Below are positions 1 through 11,580 of a stretch of 64,000 nt of DNA, piece by piece; position 1 is the stretch's first letter; every line of letters starts with the position of its first letter. The notes beneath the pieces are model-generated. The model had not been told where the DNA came from. It searched no databases and was given only the letters and a program-made list of their open reading frames with translations. The stretch is from Bettongia penicillata ogilbyi. Its lineage: Eukaryota; Chordata; Mammalia; Diprotodontia; Potoroidae. Location: assembly GCA_023548195.1 (NCBI GenBank), contig JAJHZJ010000496.1, positions 11,871,070-11,935,069 of the forward strand. The letters run 5' to 3'. The translations under genes were made by a program, and so were the position numbers.

Positions 1-122
1 GGATTAAGTGATTTACCCAAGGTCACATAGCTAGTGAGTGACTGAAGCCAGATTTGAACTCGGGAAGATGAGTCTTCCTGACTCCAGACTCAGCATTCTG
101 TCCACTGGGGCACCTAGCTGTC
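1..122 (-). repeat. tRNA-derived marsupial SINE (SINE1/WSINE1-like), cut by the window edge
   Basis: It contains caaggtcacatagctagtg, gatttgaactcgg and ggggcacctagctgtcc, the reverse complement of the tRNA-like head found in many copies here. Confidence 0.85.
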
Positions 123-159
123 CATCAATGACTATCAGTCAAATACATTTGATAGCTAT

Positions 160-245
160 AGAGATATACACACATATATACATATAAGTATATATACACA
201 CTGTAAATAATTATATGTATAATATATAACTATATATGACATGTA
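160..245. repeat. AT-rich simple repeat (TATA/CACA/TGTA)
   Basis: Alternating purine-pyrimidine runs such as acacacatatatacatata with no protein or SINE signature. Confidence 0.7.
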
Positions 246-264
246 TTGTGTATATGTATGTATT

Positions 265-375
265 AACTGTTTATATTTCTTGGATATCAAACCCTTATCA
301 GAGAAATATGATGCAAAGATTTTTTTCCCATTTCTTCCTCTAAGTTTTTGTAAATCTTCATGACTCTGTAGCACA
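265..375 (-). repeat. L1 ORF2 fragment
   Basis: On the - strand it translates to GKKIFASYFSDKGLISKKYK, matching the L1 ORF2 segment between the reverse transcriptase and the C-terminus. Only about 35 codons remain. Confidence 0.75.
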
Positions 376-1216
376 GTTGAGAAACTTTTAAACAGGTAAG
401 AGCAAGTGTCTAGAGTTCATCAAAATTTAAAGATATCTTCCCAATGCAAAATAGAAACAAAATTTTCCAGATTCTTCTCTTTCCCTAGGTTGCCACCACT
501 CCCCTTCTAGTCCTGCCTTCCTTTTCATCTCCTTCTCCCATCTCTCCTAGTTACTGGTCTTACCCACTCAAATCAGTGTATACATCTCTGGATGGACACA
601 CTTTCTTTCTCTCCATTTCCTGAAAGAGGAGGGAAAAAGAACAGAAGGAAGGGGGGCAGGGAATGTCTAAAAGCATAGGTTTAGGAAGTTTCAGTGACTC
701 CTTAAGCCCTTCACAATTTGGTTCCACTTTCCCTTTTCAGATTTCCAGACTGTACAGTAGCAGAAGTTGTCAGTTATCATTTGTCCCATGTGTTCCTCAT
801 TAACATTGTACTCTCAACTTTAAGTCTCCTCTTCTCATAGATGCTATATGTATTTGTGGGAAAGAACACCACAGTTTTATGAAGGGAATGTTTTGTAACA
901 ACTATTCATCTATAACATCTTAGTAAGTGCTTTTGCTAAAAGCTAATTAAATCTACAGCCTGATTGTTAATAGAAAACACAATGGTCAGAGCTCATGAGT
1001 TGAAGTAGTAAGAATAGCTAGTTACCTCTAAAACCCAAGATAACAGATACTCTCTGGGGATTCAAACTGCAATTACATTTACTGCCAAGATTCAATACTA
1101 ATAATTGTTAAGTTTTAACCATCCTTGGTCATTATGCTCCACAAAATGCCAAGTATAGTTACAATAAAGCTTTCACAACTACAGAACAGTTGGAAAATTG
1201 TTTGGATTACCATGCA
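376..1216. other. Unassigned intergenic DNA
   Basis: No exon or clear repeat is recognised. It holds a pyrimidine-rich tract near 475-560 and a G/A tract near 625-660. Confidence 0.4.
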
Positions 1217-1385
1217 GAGAGCTCGGGAATTTAGGCTTTTGTCATGCTTCTGCTTAGTCATATCAATGTTGGATGAGTCATTTGGCCTGAGTCTCAGTTT
1301 CCTTATCTGTAAAGTCAGTACATTGACTTAGAAGATCCCTATGGTTCCTTTCAGGTTGTAAAGCTTTGATAATTCTGTCTGCACT
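1217..1385 (+). repeat. Old tRNA-derived SINE
   Basis: Contains ctgagtctcagtttcctta, tctgtaaagtcagtacattg and a decayed tail (cctttcaggttgtaaagctt), the forward-strand order of the old SINE type with a CR1-like end. Confidence 0.65.
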
Positions 1386-2630
1386 TTTCTTGTCAGTTTT
1401 CACAAACATTATCTTTCCTGCTTTTATTAGAGTACTCACTACCCATCAGCAAATTATAATGTCTTAATTCCCACAAGTATGTTTGAGTTTTGCACATGTT
1501 CTATTTTCAACAGGGGTGTAGGATCAGTCAACATTTTTCTGGCTTGACAGCTGTGCTAAAGTAATGGTATCTTCCTTAGCTTCATAATAAAAGTCTAAAT
1601 GGATTTCTGATTCATTAATTTGTGAGTTATTCTCTCTTCTGTGAAAAGCTTGTTTGGATCTTAGCTACAATCCAGTCCTAACAATGATCACAGATTCATA
1701 GGACTGAAACTAACCTTAAGAGACCCTTATACTGCAGGCAAGTAAATGACTACACAACATAGCACAGAAGTTTTCTAATGTTTTACTAAGGTTCTTCATG
1801 GATCATAGCATAATGGGATGAGTTGCCAAAAAGAACTCGGTCCTTAGAGAATAAGCCTAACCCTAATGAGAATGAATAACCCTAAATGAGCAATATACTC
1901 CTACCCATAGGGAGGCTTGATGACTGCCTCTGGGCATTTATAATGGGGGAGCATTCTCCCTATTTAAAAGCATGCACAGGTATCTTTTGACAATGCCTTT
2001 AAAAACCTTTTAGATGGTTGCTGAGCCAGAATTGAGTCTGCATACAAAATGTCCGAGCAGATGATTTCTCTTTTTCCCTTACAAAACCAAGGTGAATGTG
2101 CTGTGAGTTGTAGGGGAGGGAATCTCTTTGCCTACCTGGTGGCTATGTGACCATGAATGCATGGCACCTCTGCTACTTTTGTCTATTGTATTTACTTTTT
2201 ATAGACCTTACATGCATGAGCATCTGGAAACAAGACAGATCCAGTTATGACCCTGTGAACTTTGAAAATTTGGGAAAACCATTAGATATCCAGCAACTAG
2301 AGTTGGTAACAGAGTATGCTAGTAGCTGTAGTAACCAAGATCAATGAGGAGCCAGCCCTCAAGAATCACATGTTTGGCATAGTTGAGCAAGGAGAAGAGG
2401 GGACTCTTTTACATGCTATACCATATCCAAATGAACTTTGGGACTCTGCCAAGGAAGAAAAGAACTCTGAGGGACAGGTGAGGATTATTTTGTAGAATCC
2501 ATTATAAATGTGAGTCATCTCTCTACTGGTACCTAGTGGGTATCTACAGTGAATAATGTAACCTTCCCATTTGGGAAGATGTTGCTGTACTTCATTCATT
2601 CTTCTGCTTTCTCAGTAAATGTCTCTTTTT
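1386..2630. other. Unassigned DNA with a possible decayed coding stretch at 2147-2500
   Basis: I recognise no repeat family. From 2147 an open frame of 66 codons runs to 2347. A second frame overlaps it and stays open to about 2500, reading KINEEPALKNHMFGIVEQGE and more. I do not recognise the protein. The end near 2630 (ctttctcagtaaatgtctc) resembles some LTR ends, but this is weak. Confidence 0.3.
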
Positions 2631-3352
2631 AAAAACTAATTGATCACATAAAATTAAAAAGTTTTTGCACAAAAAATCTAATGCGGCCAAAATTAGAAGG
2701 AAAATAGAAAACTAGGGGGGGAAGTTTTACAATAAGTTTCACTAATAAAAGTCTCATTTCTCAAATATATAGGGAACTGAGCCAAATTTATAAAAATAAG
2801 AGCTATTCCTCAATTGATAAATTGCCAAAGGATATGAACAAGAGGTTTTCAAAAGAAGACATCAAAGCTATTTATCTATAGTCATATGAAAAAGTACTCT
2901 GTCACTATTGATTAAAGAAATGCAAATTAAAACCACTCTGAGATACCACCTCACACCCATCAGATTGACTAACATGACAGAAAAAGAAAATGACAAATAT
3001 TGGAGGAGATATAGGAAAATTGATACCCAAGACATATCTAAAGGACACATGATGAAAAATGCCATCTACCTCCAAAGAGAGAACTGAAGAATTCTGAATG
3101 CAAATTGAAGCATATTTTTCATTCCATTTTTACTGTTTTATTTTGTTTGTGTTTTCTTTTGGCAACATGGCTAATGTGGAAATATATCTCCTGTGACTTC
3201 ATATGCATAAATAGTGTCAAGTTGCTTTTCCTTCTTAAGGAGAGGAGAGGGGAGGGATAAAAAGAATCTGGAACTCAAAATTGTTGTAAATGACTTTTAA
3301 TTTTTATATGTAATTAAGATATATTTAATGAAATAAATAAAGTAATTTAAAA
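2630..3352 (+). repeat. L1 3' part with internal deletion
   Basis: Contains typical marsupial L1 ORF2 text (attgataaattgccaaagg, gaaatgcaaattaaaaccac), then jumps to the 3' UTR (ctggaactcaaaattgttg) and an A/T-rich tail. The final part of ORF2 is missing between about 3020 and 3060. Confidence 0.85.
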
Positions 3353-3544
3353 AACTGATTGTAATTTGTTAGTTGATATTAATAAAGATTATCTGGTTAA
3401 ATTACTTTGGAGAAAACACCAGAGGAAAGTTCATAATTTGAAAGTCAAGCCCCTCTGAATGACACAAAAGCCCTGAGGGGAGAAGTAGTAAGCACCTCCT
3501 GGGACCAATCTGTCCTTAAGAGGGGGAAAACAGAGATGGAGACT

Positions 3545-3615
3545 AGAGGAGAGACAGACAGACAGAGAGACGGAGACAACAGACAGAGAGACAGGCGGAC
3601 AGACAGAGAGACAAA
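3545..3615. repeat. GACA/CAGAGA simple repeat
   Basis: Imperfect gacagacagacagagagac units. Confidence 0.85.
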
Positions 3616-3900
3616 ACAAGCAAAACAGCTCCTGCCACAAGGAGCCTACATTGTAACAGGTAAAATAATGTTCAGTGGGGTGCTAGAAAGTCGAAGGGGA
3701 GGTAACCCACAAAGGAGCTGAGAGGAAAGGCTAAGGAGTGGTGACAAGGCTCACCTTTTAGAGGTGAGGAAGCCAGGAAGGAAGTCCAAGTTTGTGGTGG
3801 ACTGGAGATGTCAGGGCCATGACGAAGAGATGGCTGGGAAACACCATAGCGCTACAACTATCTAGTAGTCCAGTAGACCTTGTAGTCTAGTTCAAAGCAA
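3616..3900 (-). repeat. Decayed L2-like fragment
   Basis: The order ctcctgccacaaggagccta and cattgtaacagg resembles the reverse-strand L2 3' UTR found elsewhere in the window. The rest is too diverged to assign. Confidence 0.4.
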
Positions 3901-3989
3901 GTGGACATTTTATTCATTTTCTTTGCATATTCTTTTCCCAAATGACTAGACCACCTTTACAGAATCTTAAGAGTCTGAAGGGACTTTGG

Positions 3990-4195
3990 AAGCCACTTAG
4001 TCATAGGATCATCGACTCAGAACAGGAAGGAATGTCAGAGGTCATCTCGTCCAACCCCCTCATTTTACAGATGAGGACACTGAGGCCCAGAGAAGGGAAG
4101 TTATTTACCCAAATTCACATTGACAGTGACAGATTTAAGATTCAAAACTGGTTCTTCTGACTCCAAAGCCAATCCTCTTTCCATCGCAGTTTTCC
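3990..4195 (-). repeat. Old tRNA-derived SINE with CR1-like tail
   Basis: Contains cagaggtcatctcgtccaac, ttttacagatgaggacactg and aggcccagagaagggaag in the reverse-strand order seen in several other copies. Confidence 0.8.
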
Positions 4196-4204
4196 ATAAC
4201 AAGT

Positions 4205-4562
4205 TACATCATTTTGTAGAATCTCTAGCTCATTTCAAGCACAGTTCCAATGCTACCTTTTATAGGACACCTTTCCTGATCCCCACCCACTCCTTTCAAA
4301 GTTGTGGGGACTCTCCCTTCTCATAATACTTTGTATTACTTTGTGATCTCCTTCGCACCTCAAACATACACCACCTGTGAGTGCTCCATCTTGTTTGAAG
4401 TTACTTTGTGTTTTATGGCATTTATTTACGTGAATTCACATTGTATTCTTCCTAGTAATAAGTTTGCTCCTTGAAGGCTTGGATTATTTGGGGAAGGGGT
4501 TGTTGCTGTTTTTGTCTCCCCTTTGTTTGTATCCCTTCTGCATGGTACATGCTTATTAAATT
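4205..4562 (+). repeat. L2 LINE 3' end
   Basis: The order ggacacctttcctgatcccc, gtttgctccttgaaggcttg and tggtacatgcttattaaatt is the L2 3' end. Confidence 0.75.
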
Positions 4563-4646
4563 TTGTAGGATAGGATAAGATAGGGTAAGATAAGATGCAG
4601 TGGCTCATGTATGTATGGTGATGTATGTATGTATGTATGTATGGTG
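4563..4646. repeat. GATAR and ATGT simple repeats
   Basis: Runs of gataggataagatag are followed by atgtatgtatgtatg units, directly after the L2 end, as expected for a LINE tail that expanded. Confidence 0.8.
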
Positions 4647-5479
4647 ATGGGAGAAGACATAAATGAACTGACTGAAGGAGGTGGAGGAGACAGTGAAATC
4701 TGATGATGGTAGAAGTAACAATAAGAAAAAGGAAGCAAGATCCCCTTTCCCAAAAAGGGACTGTAGGTGATTTTAGAAGCAGTGATGCATCTCCCCCCTC
4801 CCTTTACTTCTCACTCTACTTAGTACAGACAGTTTGAAATTGGCTGCCTACGAAATGACAAGCTGAACAGCTCCTTCTTTGAGATGTAGCTGGCCTCTCA
4901 CCCTCCCTCAGCTCTGCCCCTCCCCCTCTGACTTTCTCCTCTTCCCCCCAGGACGTACCAAAAAGAAAAATTTTCCCTGACTCCTTTGTCTAGAGGATAG
5001 GAGTATTCTCTCATGGCCCAATTTTTCCACCAGTTTTTTTTTCTTTTCCTTTCTTTTTTTCTTTTCTTTTTTCTTTGAAATGAGAATAAAACTTTTTCCA
5101 GTCCAGGAACTTTGTTTCTGGTGTTCTAGATTTTTTTCCCTTCTCAGAAATATAGCTGCTCTGCGTAGGCCTGATGAGTTATCTCATTAGCATGAAACAC
5201 TGACATAGTTGCTACATTAAAATCCTATGCCATGTGGTGATATAGAAATTAAAGCTGCCCTCAGCCCCCCTCCCACTTCTCAAATTCAGTGAGCTTTTCA
5301 GGGGGCAATGAGAACTATTTCCTTCAAAACAACAAAGGCACCTTCTCAAGAGTCTTTTATTTTCAAGGTATCTCCTGCTCACTTACAATTACAGATCAGA
5401 TGATGTCAACTTCTGTTGAAGTTTTACAATTCAAATATAAGCTTTGGAGAAGTCAACAATTTAATATTTTGTAAAACCT
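4647..5479. other. Unassigned DNA with pyrimidine tract
   Basis: A T/C-rich tract lies at about 5030-5080. The stretch 5160-5265 is non-repetitive by eye and could be conserved. No exon is recognised. Confidence 0.35.
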
Positions 5480-5810
5480 TTGTGCATCATAGGAACTATA
5501 TACACAAAATACATAGAAAGAGGACCATGTTTGCTTATGAATCCCCAACAAAACTCTAGAATAGATTATCAAACATATGGTTTGTATGTACTTAGAAAAA
5601 GAGCAGCAAGCACTATAAGCCAACACGGGCTTACTAAAAAAAAACCAACATGGTTACGTCTGGCTGTCCTCATTTCCCTGTTTTGACAAGGTGATTAGAT
5701 TGGATCAGGGGAGCATTGCAGATTGAGTTTTCAGAAAAGGATTTGAAAAAGCATTTGTAACATTCCTGTGGGCAAGATGGACAAAGGTAGGCTAGAGGAT
5801 AACATAGTTT
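5480..5810 (+). repeat. L3/CR1-like LINE, reverse-transcriptase part, decayed
   Basis: The order agcaagcactataagccaac, then aaaagcatttgtaacattcc and gtgggcaagatgg resembles CR1-type elements, which recur in better shape elsewhere in the window. Confidence 0.55.
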
Positions 5811-6242
5811 GACTCTCCCCATAAAGTATTAATTAGTAGATATGTTCAACCTCCTGGAGGAAGGTCTCTAATAGTCCCTTCTGAATTCTGTTCAATGTGG
5901 TTTTTGTTGTTTTATTATCATTGGTTTTTTGGTCAGAGAGTTGCATGAGAAAACAGATAGAAATATAAATTTGTAAAACTAAAACAGACAACTGATATAT
6001 TAAATGATGAAATCGGGATACAAAAAAAGATTTGGACAAGCTGAAAACAAGGCTCAGATTTTAAAAATTAAAATTTAATAGTGACAAATGTTAATACTGT
6101 ACTTAAGTTCAAAGAATCAACTAGGTAAGTACAAGATACGGGAGGTCTATCTAGATAAGAGCTCATATAAAAAAATGTAAGTGTTTTGGTCAACTACAAG
6201 TCTAATACAAGCCATCAATATAATATGGTCAATCAGGAGAAA
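5811..6242. other. Unassigned DNA, possibly decayed LINE
   Basis: It lies between two L3/CR1-like pieces in the same orientation and may be their highly diverged link. No exon is seen. Confidence 0.3.
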
Positions 6243-6315
6243 GGAAAGGAACAAACATTTATATAGTACCTACTATGTTCCAGGCACTGTACTAAGTGCT
6301 TCACCAATAGAGGCA
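6243..6315 (-). repeat. MIR or L2 3'-end fragment
   Basis: Contains tagtacctactatgttccag and gcactgtactaagtgctt, the reverse-strand terminal consensus. Confidence 0.7.
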
Positions 6316-6404
6316 ACATTAACAGACATATAATGTCCATAACTATCTACAAGGGAGAAACAAAGTGATTAAAAATCTGTTTTACTCAGATCATATCATA
6401 CAGA

Positions 6405-6500
6405 TAGCCATACGTGGGGGTGGGGGGGAGCAGAGCTGGGGACAAAGAGAAAGAAAGAAGGGGTGAGAGAGACAGAGATGGAGTGAAACAGAGACGAATC
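6405..6500. repeat. G/A-rich low-complexity tract
   Basis: Runs of gtgggggtggggggg and gagagagacagagatgg. Confidence 0.6.
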
Positions 6501-6829
6501 ATCTTCAAGAACAAGTAATACCAGTAAAGGTGAATGGAACAGGAACAAGAAACAAGAAGTAGATGGATAGCTTGAGTGCTACATTAGCACTCCCAAGATG
6601 TTACAAGACCTAGCGACAGGTAAATTAAGATATTGAAAGAACTCCAAAGATAGTAAAAGAGCTCAAGAATATTAAGTGAATCCTCTCAAAATATTTACTG
6701 AAAAATATGGATGAGTTGTATAGGATGGAAAAGTATGAAAGGCTGGATTTCTGCATCAGTGAAGCAAGCACCCACGTCACTGAGATTACAAAAAAATGAA
6801 CTGTGTCCAACTCAAAGTAAGTAATAACA

Positions 6830-7270
6830 CTTGTCAGATTATATTTGGCATATTTTGTTCAGTCCTAGGCACCAGATTTTTAAAGGGAACATTAATATTT
6901 GGCAGTAGATCTAGAGTAAGCTGACTCACTCAGCCCTCTTCCGGGAACTTTCCAGAAACTGGGGGTGTTTAGCTTGAAGAAGAGAAGACTTTAAGGGGGA
7001 CAAGGTGGTTATCATAAAATTTCTCACAAGTTATTATGCAAAAGAGGCTTAGACTTATCCTAAGCAGTTTTTCAGATGGCAGGACTGGAAACCAAAGGCG
7101 GAAGTGACAGGGAGACAGATTGCAACTCCTCAGAAGGAAGATTTTCCTAACATTAAACTAGAGCTAGGTGGCCCTGTGGACTCCTGGTTACTTCCTGTGC
7201 TTCGTTACAATGTCATAGGGAAGATTCCTTCTTTGACCTGGAGATGAGGCTCTCAGTAAGAGCTATTGTG
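6830..7270 (+). repeat. L3/CR1-like LINE 3' part
   Basis: Contains tgttcagtcctaggcaccag, agcttgaagaagagaagact and ggaagattttcctaacatta in the order of the CR1 3' part seen again near 22.6 and 43.7 kb. Confidence 0.7.
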
Positions 7271-7489
7271 AAAGACCTAATAGCTATAAGGATGGAAATA
7301 GGATCATTGAATACAGATTGTGCAAATATAAGACACTGAGAATCAAAACATTAGAAAATATGGCAGAAAGTCTTAATAAAACACAATAAACCAGAAACAG
7401 AATGGCATAAGCAGAGCATTCCAGTTCCTTCAACAGATTCTTATATGACATGAATTCTAGTTTCTAGGCCATTTTATTGACCACATTTG

Positions 7490-7650
7490 TAAAAAATACA
7501 GAATCATATGGAATGCTAGTATTAACTTCAAGACCTTTTGGTCCATCTGCCTTGTTTTACAGATAAATAAAGTAACATTCAGGGAATTTGAAGATCTTGT
7601 TTAAGGTCACTCTGAGATCTCTCTAACAATAAGACTTTGTGAATTTGTGA
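7490..7650 (-). repeat. Decayed tRNA-derived SINE
   Basis: The order cttgttttacagataaataa and tgtttaaggtcactctgaga follows the reverse-strand SINE pattern at low similarity. Confidence 0.5.
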
Positions 7651-8463
7651 AATAGACTAGGCATTACATGGGGATGGGTTAAAAAGAGAAAAGGGAAATT
7701 GTTATTATTACTACTATTATTAGTATATAAGTATTATATATGAAAATTATAATTCATTCTAAAATGAAGAATCCCCCAAACTCTACCCTCCCTCTAGTGA
7801 AATTTTTACTACCATTCCATGTCACTGTCTCTGTCTTCTAAAGTCTACCTTCTTATTCCACCAGCCCTCTTTCTTTCCAAAATGAAAAAGACTGCCTCAT
7901 CCTTTAAAATGCAGAGGCTTAGAGGATATCAGAGGGCTAGAAGAATTCTCTTCTAATCATTGAACAACAGCGTGTACTCAGCACCCATCTGCACATCCCT
8001 GGAAGAGATGATTATCCGCAGCTCACCATCGAGCAATCTAAAGAAAATGAAATGAGTGTTCCATACCCCTTCAATCCATCTTTCCCCTCAATGTCTCACC
8101 GCAACAACCACGCTCTGACTTTCCAATGCATACAATAAAACTGAAATGATATTCCTTAAGCTGGCTAATTTCTAAGTTCAGCTATAAAAGGTGAAATGCA
8201 TTAGCAGTCCATTTTCAAAATAGAATGAAGGACAGTGATCTCTTTTTACTTGTTAACAAAGTCTTATGCACTAAATTTCCAAAGAATCAATTGGGAGATG
8301 TGCCCTTTCCTGACTTTCAGCAGAAATTATCTGTGTAAAAAATATATAAATTTTAAAATAATTACTAGCAGATGGATGACATTTCCTGTGACTCTGACAA
8401 GGAAATGAATAACGCAAGCAGACGTACTCACCATGAATCCTATACCTTGAGAAGTAAAATACC
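7651..8463. other. Non-repetitive intergenic DNA
   Basis: Apart from an ATT-rich patch at 7700-7745, I find no repeat signature or exon here. It is one of the longer repeat-free islands. Confidence 0.45.
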
Positions 8464-8702
8464 AGGACAGTAGAATAGTACAGAGTAGAAACAGCCTGAG
8501 ATTTCAAGTCAGGACATGTGGGTGGAAGTCCCAGCCTTGACACCTAGTGACTCTGACATTGGGATCACTTCACCTCTGTGCCTAAGTTTCTCATCTGTGA
8601 AAACATGAATGGAATAAAGAAGGTATACTACCTTCTCACAAGATTGCTGTAAGAATTAAATAAAATATGTAAAGCACTGTTTATATGATAAAGTACAACA
8701 TG
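8464..8702 (+). repeat. MIR-like CORE-SINE, near full length
   Basis: The head (agatttcaagtcaggacatg), core (aagtttctcatctgtgaaaa) and tail (gtaaagcactgtttatatga) are in order. Confidence 0.8.
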
Positions 8703-8707
8703 AGAAG

Positions 8708-8937
8708 GGAGGCTAGGGGGTCAAGGGCGGGCCTGGAGTCCGGAAGACCTGAGTTCAAATCTGTCTTCAGATTGTTACTGTGTGACCCTGGGTAAGTCAC
8801 TTAACCTATTTGCCTCAGTTTCCTCATATGTAAAATGAGCTGGAGAAGGAAATGGTAACCTCCAATATCTTTGCCAAGAAAACCCCAAATGGGGTCACAA
8901 AAAGTCAATCACGATTGAAACGACTAACACCACAACA
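8708..8937 (+). repeat. Full-length tRNA-derived marsupial SINE (SINE1/WSINE1-like)
   Basis: Contains the tRNA-like head (gagttcaaatctgtcttcag), the middle (agctggagaaggaaatggta) and the end (gccaagaaaaccccaaatgg, then acgactaacaccacaaca). It is one of the better preserved copies and may be young. Confidence 0.9.
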
Positions 8938-9080
8938 TGAGAAGCAATATTAAGTAATGGAAACAATGCTTCGGAGTTAGAAAGTCCTGAGTTCAACTCC
9001 TGTCACTGATACAAAATTGGTACGTGACTCTGGGAAGGTCTCTTAATATCTCAGTGCAACTCTATAAGATTATATTTTGA
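8938..9080 (+). repeat. tRNA-derived SINE fragment
   Basis: Contains gaaagtcctgagttcaactc and gtacgtgactctgggaaggt directly after the previous SINE. Confidence 0.7.
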
Positions 9081-9084
9081 ATTA

Positions 9085-9565
9085 TTGTATGTTTCCTCCA
9101 TCACCCTCATTATAATCCCCTCAGACAACCACCTATCATTATCCTTGTTTATCTCCAACAAAACAAAAACTGGTTCTAATTTTACAGATATTAACTTTTC
9201 CTACAAACTGATCCCTCCTCCTCACCTGTGTATATATTTTGAGGGCATCATCATCCTTACAGTCATCAAGGTCCTCAACCCAAATTTTGTCAAATGAAAC
9301 ATCCTTGAGAGAGGATGACTTTGGAGTGAAAAAGACCTGGATTCAAATCCTCCCTCTGATTTATACTCTAGCTGTGCAACTCCACCTCTTTCACTCCTCT
9401 AAAATCTATCCCCTTCTCTCCATTTATATGGACACGACTCTACTTCACCCCTTCTCACTGGAATATCGTCATAGCCTCCTAATTAATCTCCCTTCCTTAA
9501 CACATTCTCTAATCCAATCCATCTCCCACAGTACGGCTATATCAAGACTACAAGAAAGGGAGTAG
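9085..9565 (+). repeat. L2 LINE internal part, interrupted by a SINE piece at 9300-9385
   Basis: The 9390-9560 part has the pyrimidine-rich L2 text (cactggaatatcgtcatagc, ctcctaattaatctcccttc). A short + strand SINE (gacctggattcaaatcctcc) sits at about 9300-9385. Confidence 0.6.
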
Positions 9566-9845
9566 AATTTAATAAATCTGGGGAGGTAGGCTGAAGTCAG
9601 ATTGTGGAGGGCTTCCAATGACTTAAGAGATTGTATTTGATCCTAGGAGCAATAGGGAGCCGCTGGAGCCTTTGAGCAGGGGGAGTGGCATAAGGGTACT
9701 AATGCTTTCAGAAAATCACTTGCTTACTGTGTGGAGGATGGGTTGGAGTGACAAGGGATTGAAGACGGGGAAACCAGTTAGAAATTCAAAAGATCATGTC
9801 ACATAGGCATGAGGGCCTTGATTTTGGTGGTGGCCAAAAGAGAAA
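9566..9845 (-). repeat. L2 LINE 3' UTR
   Basis: The order gattgtggagggcttccaat, tttgatcctaggagcaatag and gtgtggaggatgggttggag is the reverse-strand L2 3' UTR, shared with copies at 18.4, 21.5 and 37.4 kb. Confidence 0.65.
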
Positions 9846-10282
9846 ACAGAAGCTGTTGGCTAGACTCCCTTGTTTATCATTTCAAACGTATCGCATGAAC
9901 TGAACAGCTTTAACAAAAGTTTTCTCTTCTTGCCATTTTTCTTCTTTACAAAATTTTTTGTTATGCAGAATAGCTCTTGGGAAGAGGAAGCAGGAGTGAG
10001 GCAGGAGGAATCTCCAACATAAAAAAAAATGATCAACAAAAATCAATTTTTTAAAAAAATATTAAAACCTATCCTAATGTGGTGTAACAGTAAACACACT
10101 GGCATGCACAGGAGGGCTGCTGCACAGGTTCTTAGATCTGCTTTTCTATGGAAAGAAACCATAATAGGGGTAAACGATCTTTAATCAAGCATACATAGCA
10201 TTCACTGAGTTCTGGGGTCGGGGCAGGGGGCAAGTCAGCACCCTGAACTTCAGAGAAAATACAAGCAGAAATTACAAACAGA
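9846..10282. other. Unassigned DNA with A-rich patch
   Basis: An A/T-rich patch lies at 10020-10070. No gene or repeat is recognised. Confidence 0.35.
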
Positions 10283-10405
10283 AAACTGAGGCCCTGGAGG
10301 GGGAGAGGAGACGACATGACCAACTTCATACATGTAAGAGGAGTCAGGATTTGAACCTCAGAACTTGGATTCCAAATATACCACTCTTTCCACTCCTGCT
10401 TCCAC
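10283..10405 (-). repeat. tRNA-derived SINE fragment
   Basis: Contains aactgaggccctggaggg and aggatttgaacctcagaact. Confidence 0.65.
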
Positions 10406-10459
10406 AATAGCTGTTTGAGGACCCCCCTCTCCCCAACATGCACCAGGAAGGCAGCTAGT

Positions 10460-10697
10460 TGTTTAGTCATTTCTGTCATGTCTGACTCCTCATGACCCCA
10501 TTTGGGGTTTTCTTGGCAAAGATATTGTAAGGGTTTGCCATTTCCTTCTCTACTTCATTTTACAGATGAGGAAAAGGAGGCAAGCAAGGTACAAGGTTAA
10601 GTGACTTGCCAGGGTCACACAATTAATAACATTCTGAAGTCACTTCTTTCTGACTTCAGGCCCAGAGTGTTATCCACAGTGCCATGTATCTGTCCCC
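10460..10697 (-). repeat. Full-length tRNA-derived marsupial SINE
   Basis: Reverse-strand copy of the same family as 8708-8937: ttggggttttcttggcaaag, gtttgccatttccttctcta, gacttgccagggtcacacaa. Confidence 0.9.
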
Positions 10698-10900
10698 ACC
10701 AGAAAGCCATTTTGTATTTATTTTTCATATATCTTTCGCTTATCTGTGAACACATTGTATTCCCAGCACCACTATCTACAGAATATAAACTTCTTGAGGG
10801 AAGGAATTATTTCACTTATGTCTTTGTATCCTCAAGACTTAGTTCTGTGCTTGGCACTTAATAGAAATATGTGATTTTATTGATTGGTTGGATGATTCAT
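10698..10900 (+). repeat. L2 LINE 3' end
   Basis: Contains tataaacttcttgagggaag, tctttgtatcctcaagactt and gtgcttggcacttaatagaa. Confidence 0.8.
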
Positions 10901-11067
10901 AATAAACATAATGATAAAGAGAGTTGAAGTAGGAAGAAGGAGAGAAGAGAGTTCATGAAATTAATATTGATTACTATGAAAACTAAAATTTCTTCCACCA
11001 AGCCTTACTCATATGGAGCAATTGACCAAAGCAAGCCTGAATTAGTAACAGAGGTGGATTATGGAAC
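10901..11067. other. Unassigned DNA
   Basis: Purine-rich around 10917-10950. Nothing recognised. Confidence 0.3.
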
Positions 11068-11155
11068 ATTTTTTTCCTTTCTTTTCTTTTTTAAATTTAT
11101 TAATTTCCCCCAATTACATGTAAAGACAATTTAACATTTTAAAAAATATTTTTAG
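11068..11155 (-). repeat. L1 3'-end fragment
   Basis: A T-rich start followed by cccccaattacatgtaaaga, the reverse complement of the marsupial L1 3' terminus. Confidence 0.65.
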
Positions 11156-11394
11156 ATGGAATATTTTAATACTTTAGATAGAATACTTTAATAGTAAGAA
11201 ATTATTTTTACTTTCAAATTAAGTAATGGCTGGCAAAGTCCAGAAAATATGGGCTCCTACTAGAACTTCTTCATTAAATAAAGACCATTTGTAATTAGCA
11301 CATTCTGTTTTGGGAATATACTCAAAGGTGCTTCCAAGGTTCTCAGAAAGATTTTCTTCAAAGGAGGTTAAACATTCCCCTTGCAATCTTATTT
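11156..11394. other. Unassigned DNA
   Basis: AT-rich at first. No gene or repeat is recognised. Confidence 0.3.
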
Positions 11395-11580
11395 ACATTG
11401 CTCATAGGACATACATATAGAAGAGATCTTAAAGGTTACCCAGTCCTATTCTTTCACTTTACAAAAGAGGAAACTGAGCCCCAAAGAAGAAAATGGCTTG
11501 CCCAAAATCATACAGATCATGAATAGAAGAGTTTAAATTTGAGCTTCATCCCAGTCCTTGTCCAAATTATCACAAACTCT
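11395..11580 (-). repeat. Old tRNA-derived SINE with CR1-like tail
   Basis: Contains gagatcttaaaggttaccca, caaaagaggaaactgagccc and ggcttgcccaaaatcataca. Confidence 0.75.

Noticed and set aside
3545..3615. A CRISPR-like or regulatory tandem array
   Set aside because: It is a simple GACA/CAGA microsatellite without spacers.
8708..8937. A functional tRNA gene, because of the tRNA-like head of the SINEs
   Set aside because: The head is followed by the SINE body, the cloverleaf is not maintained, and many similar copies occur in the window.
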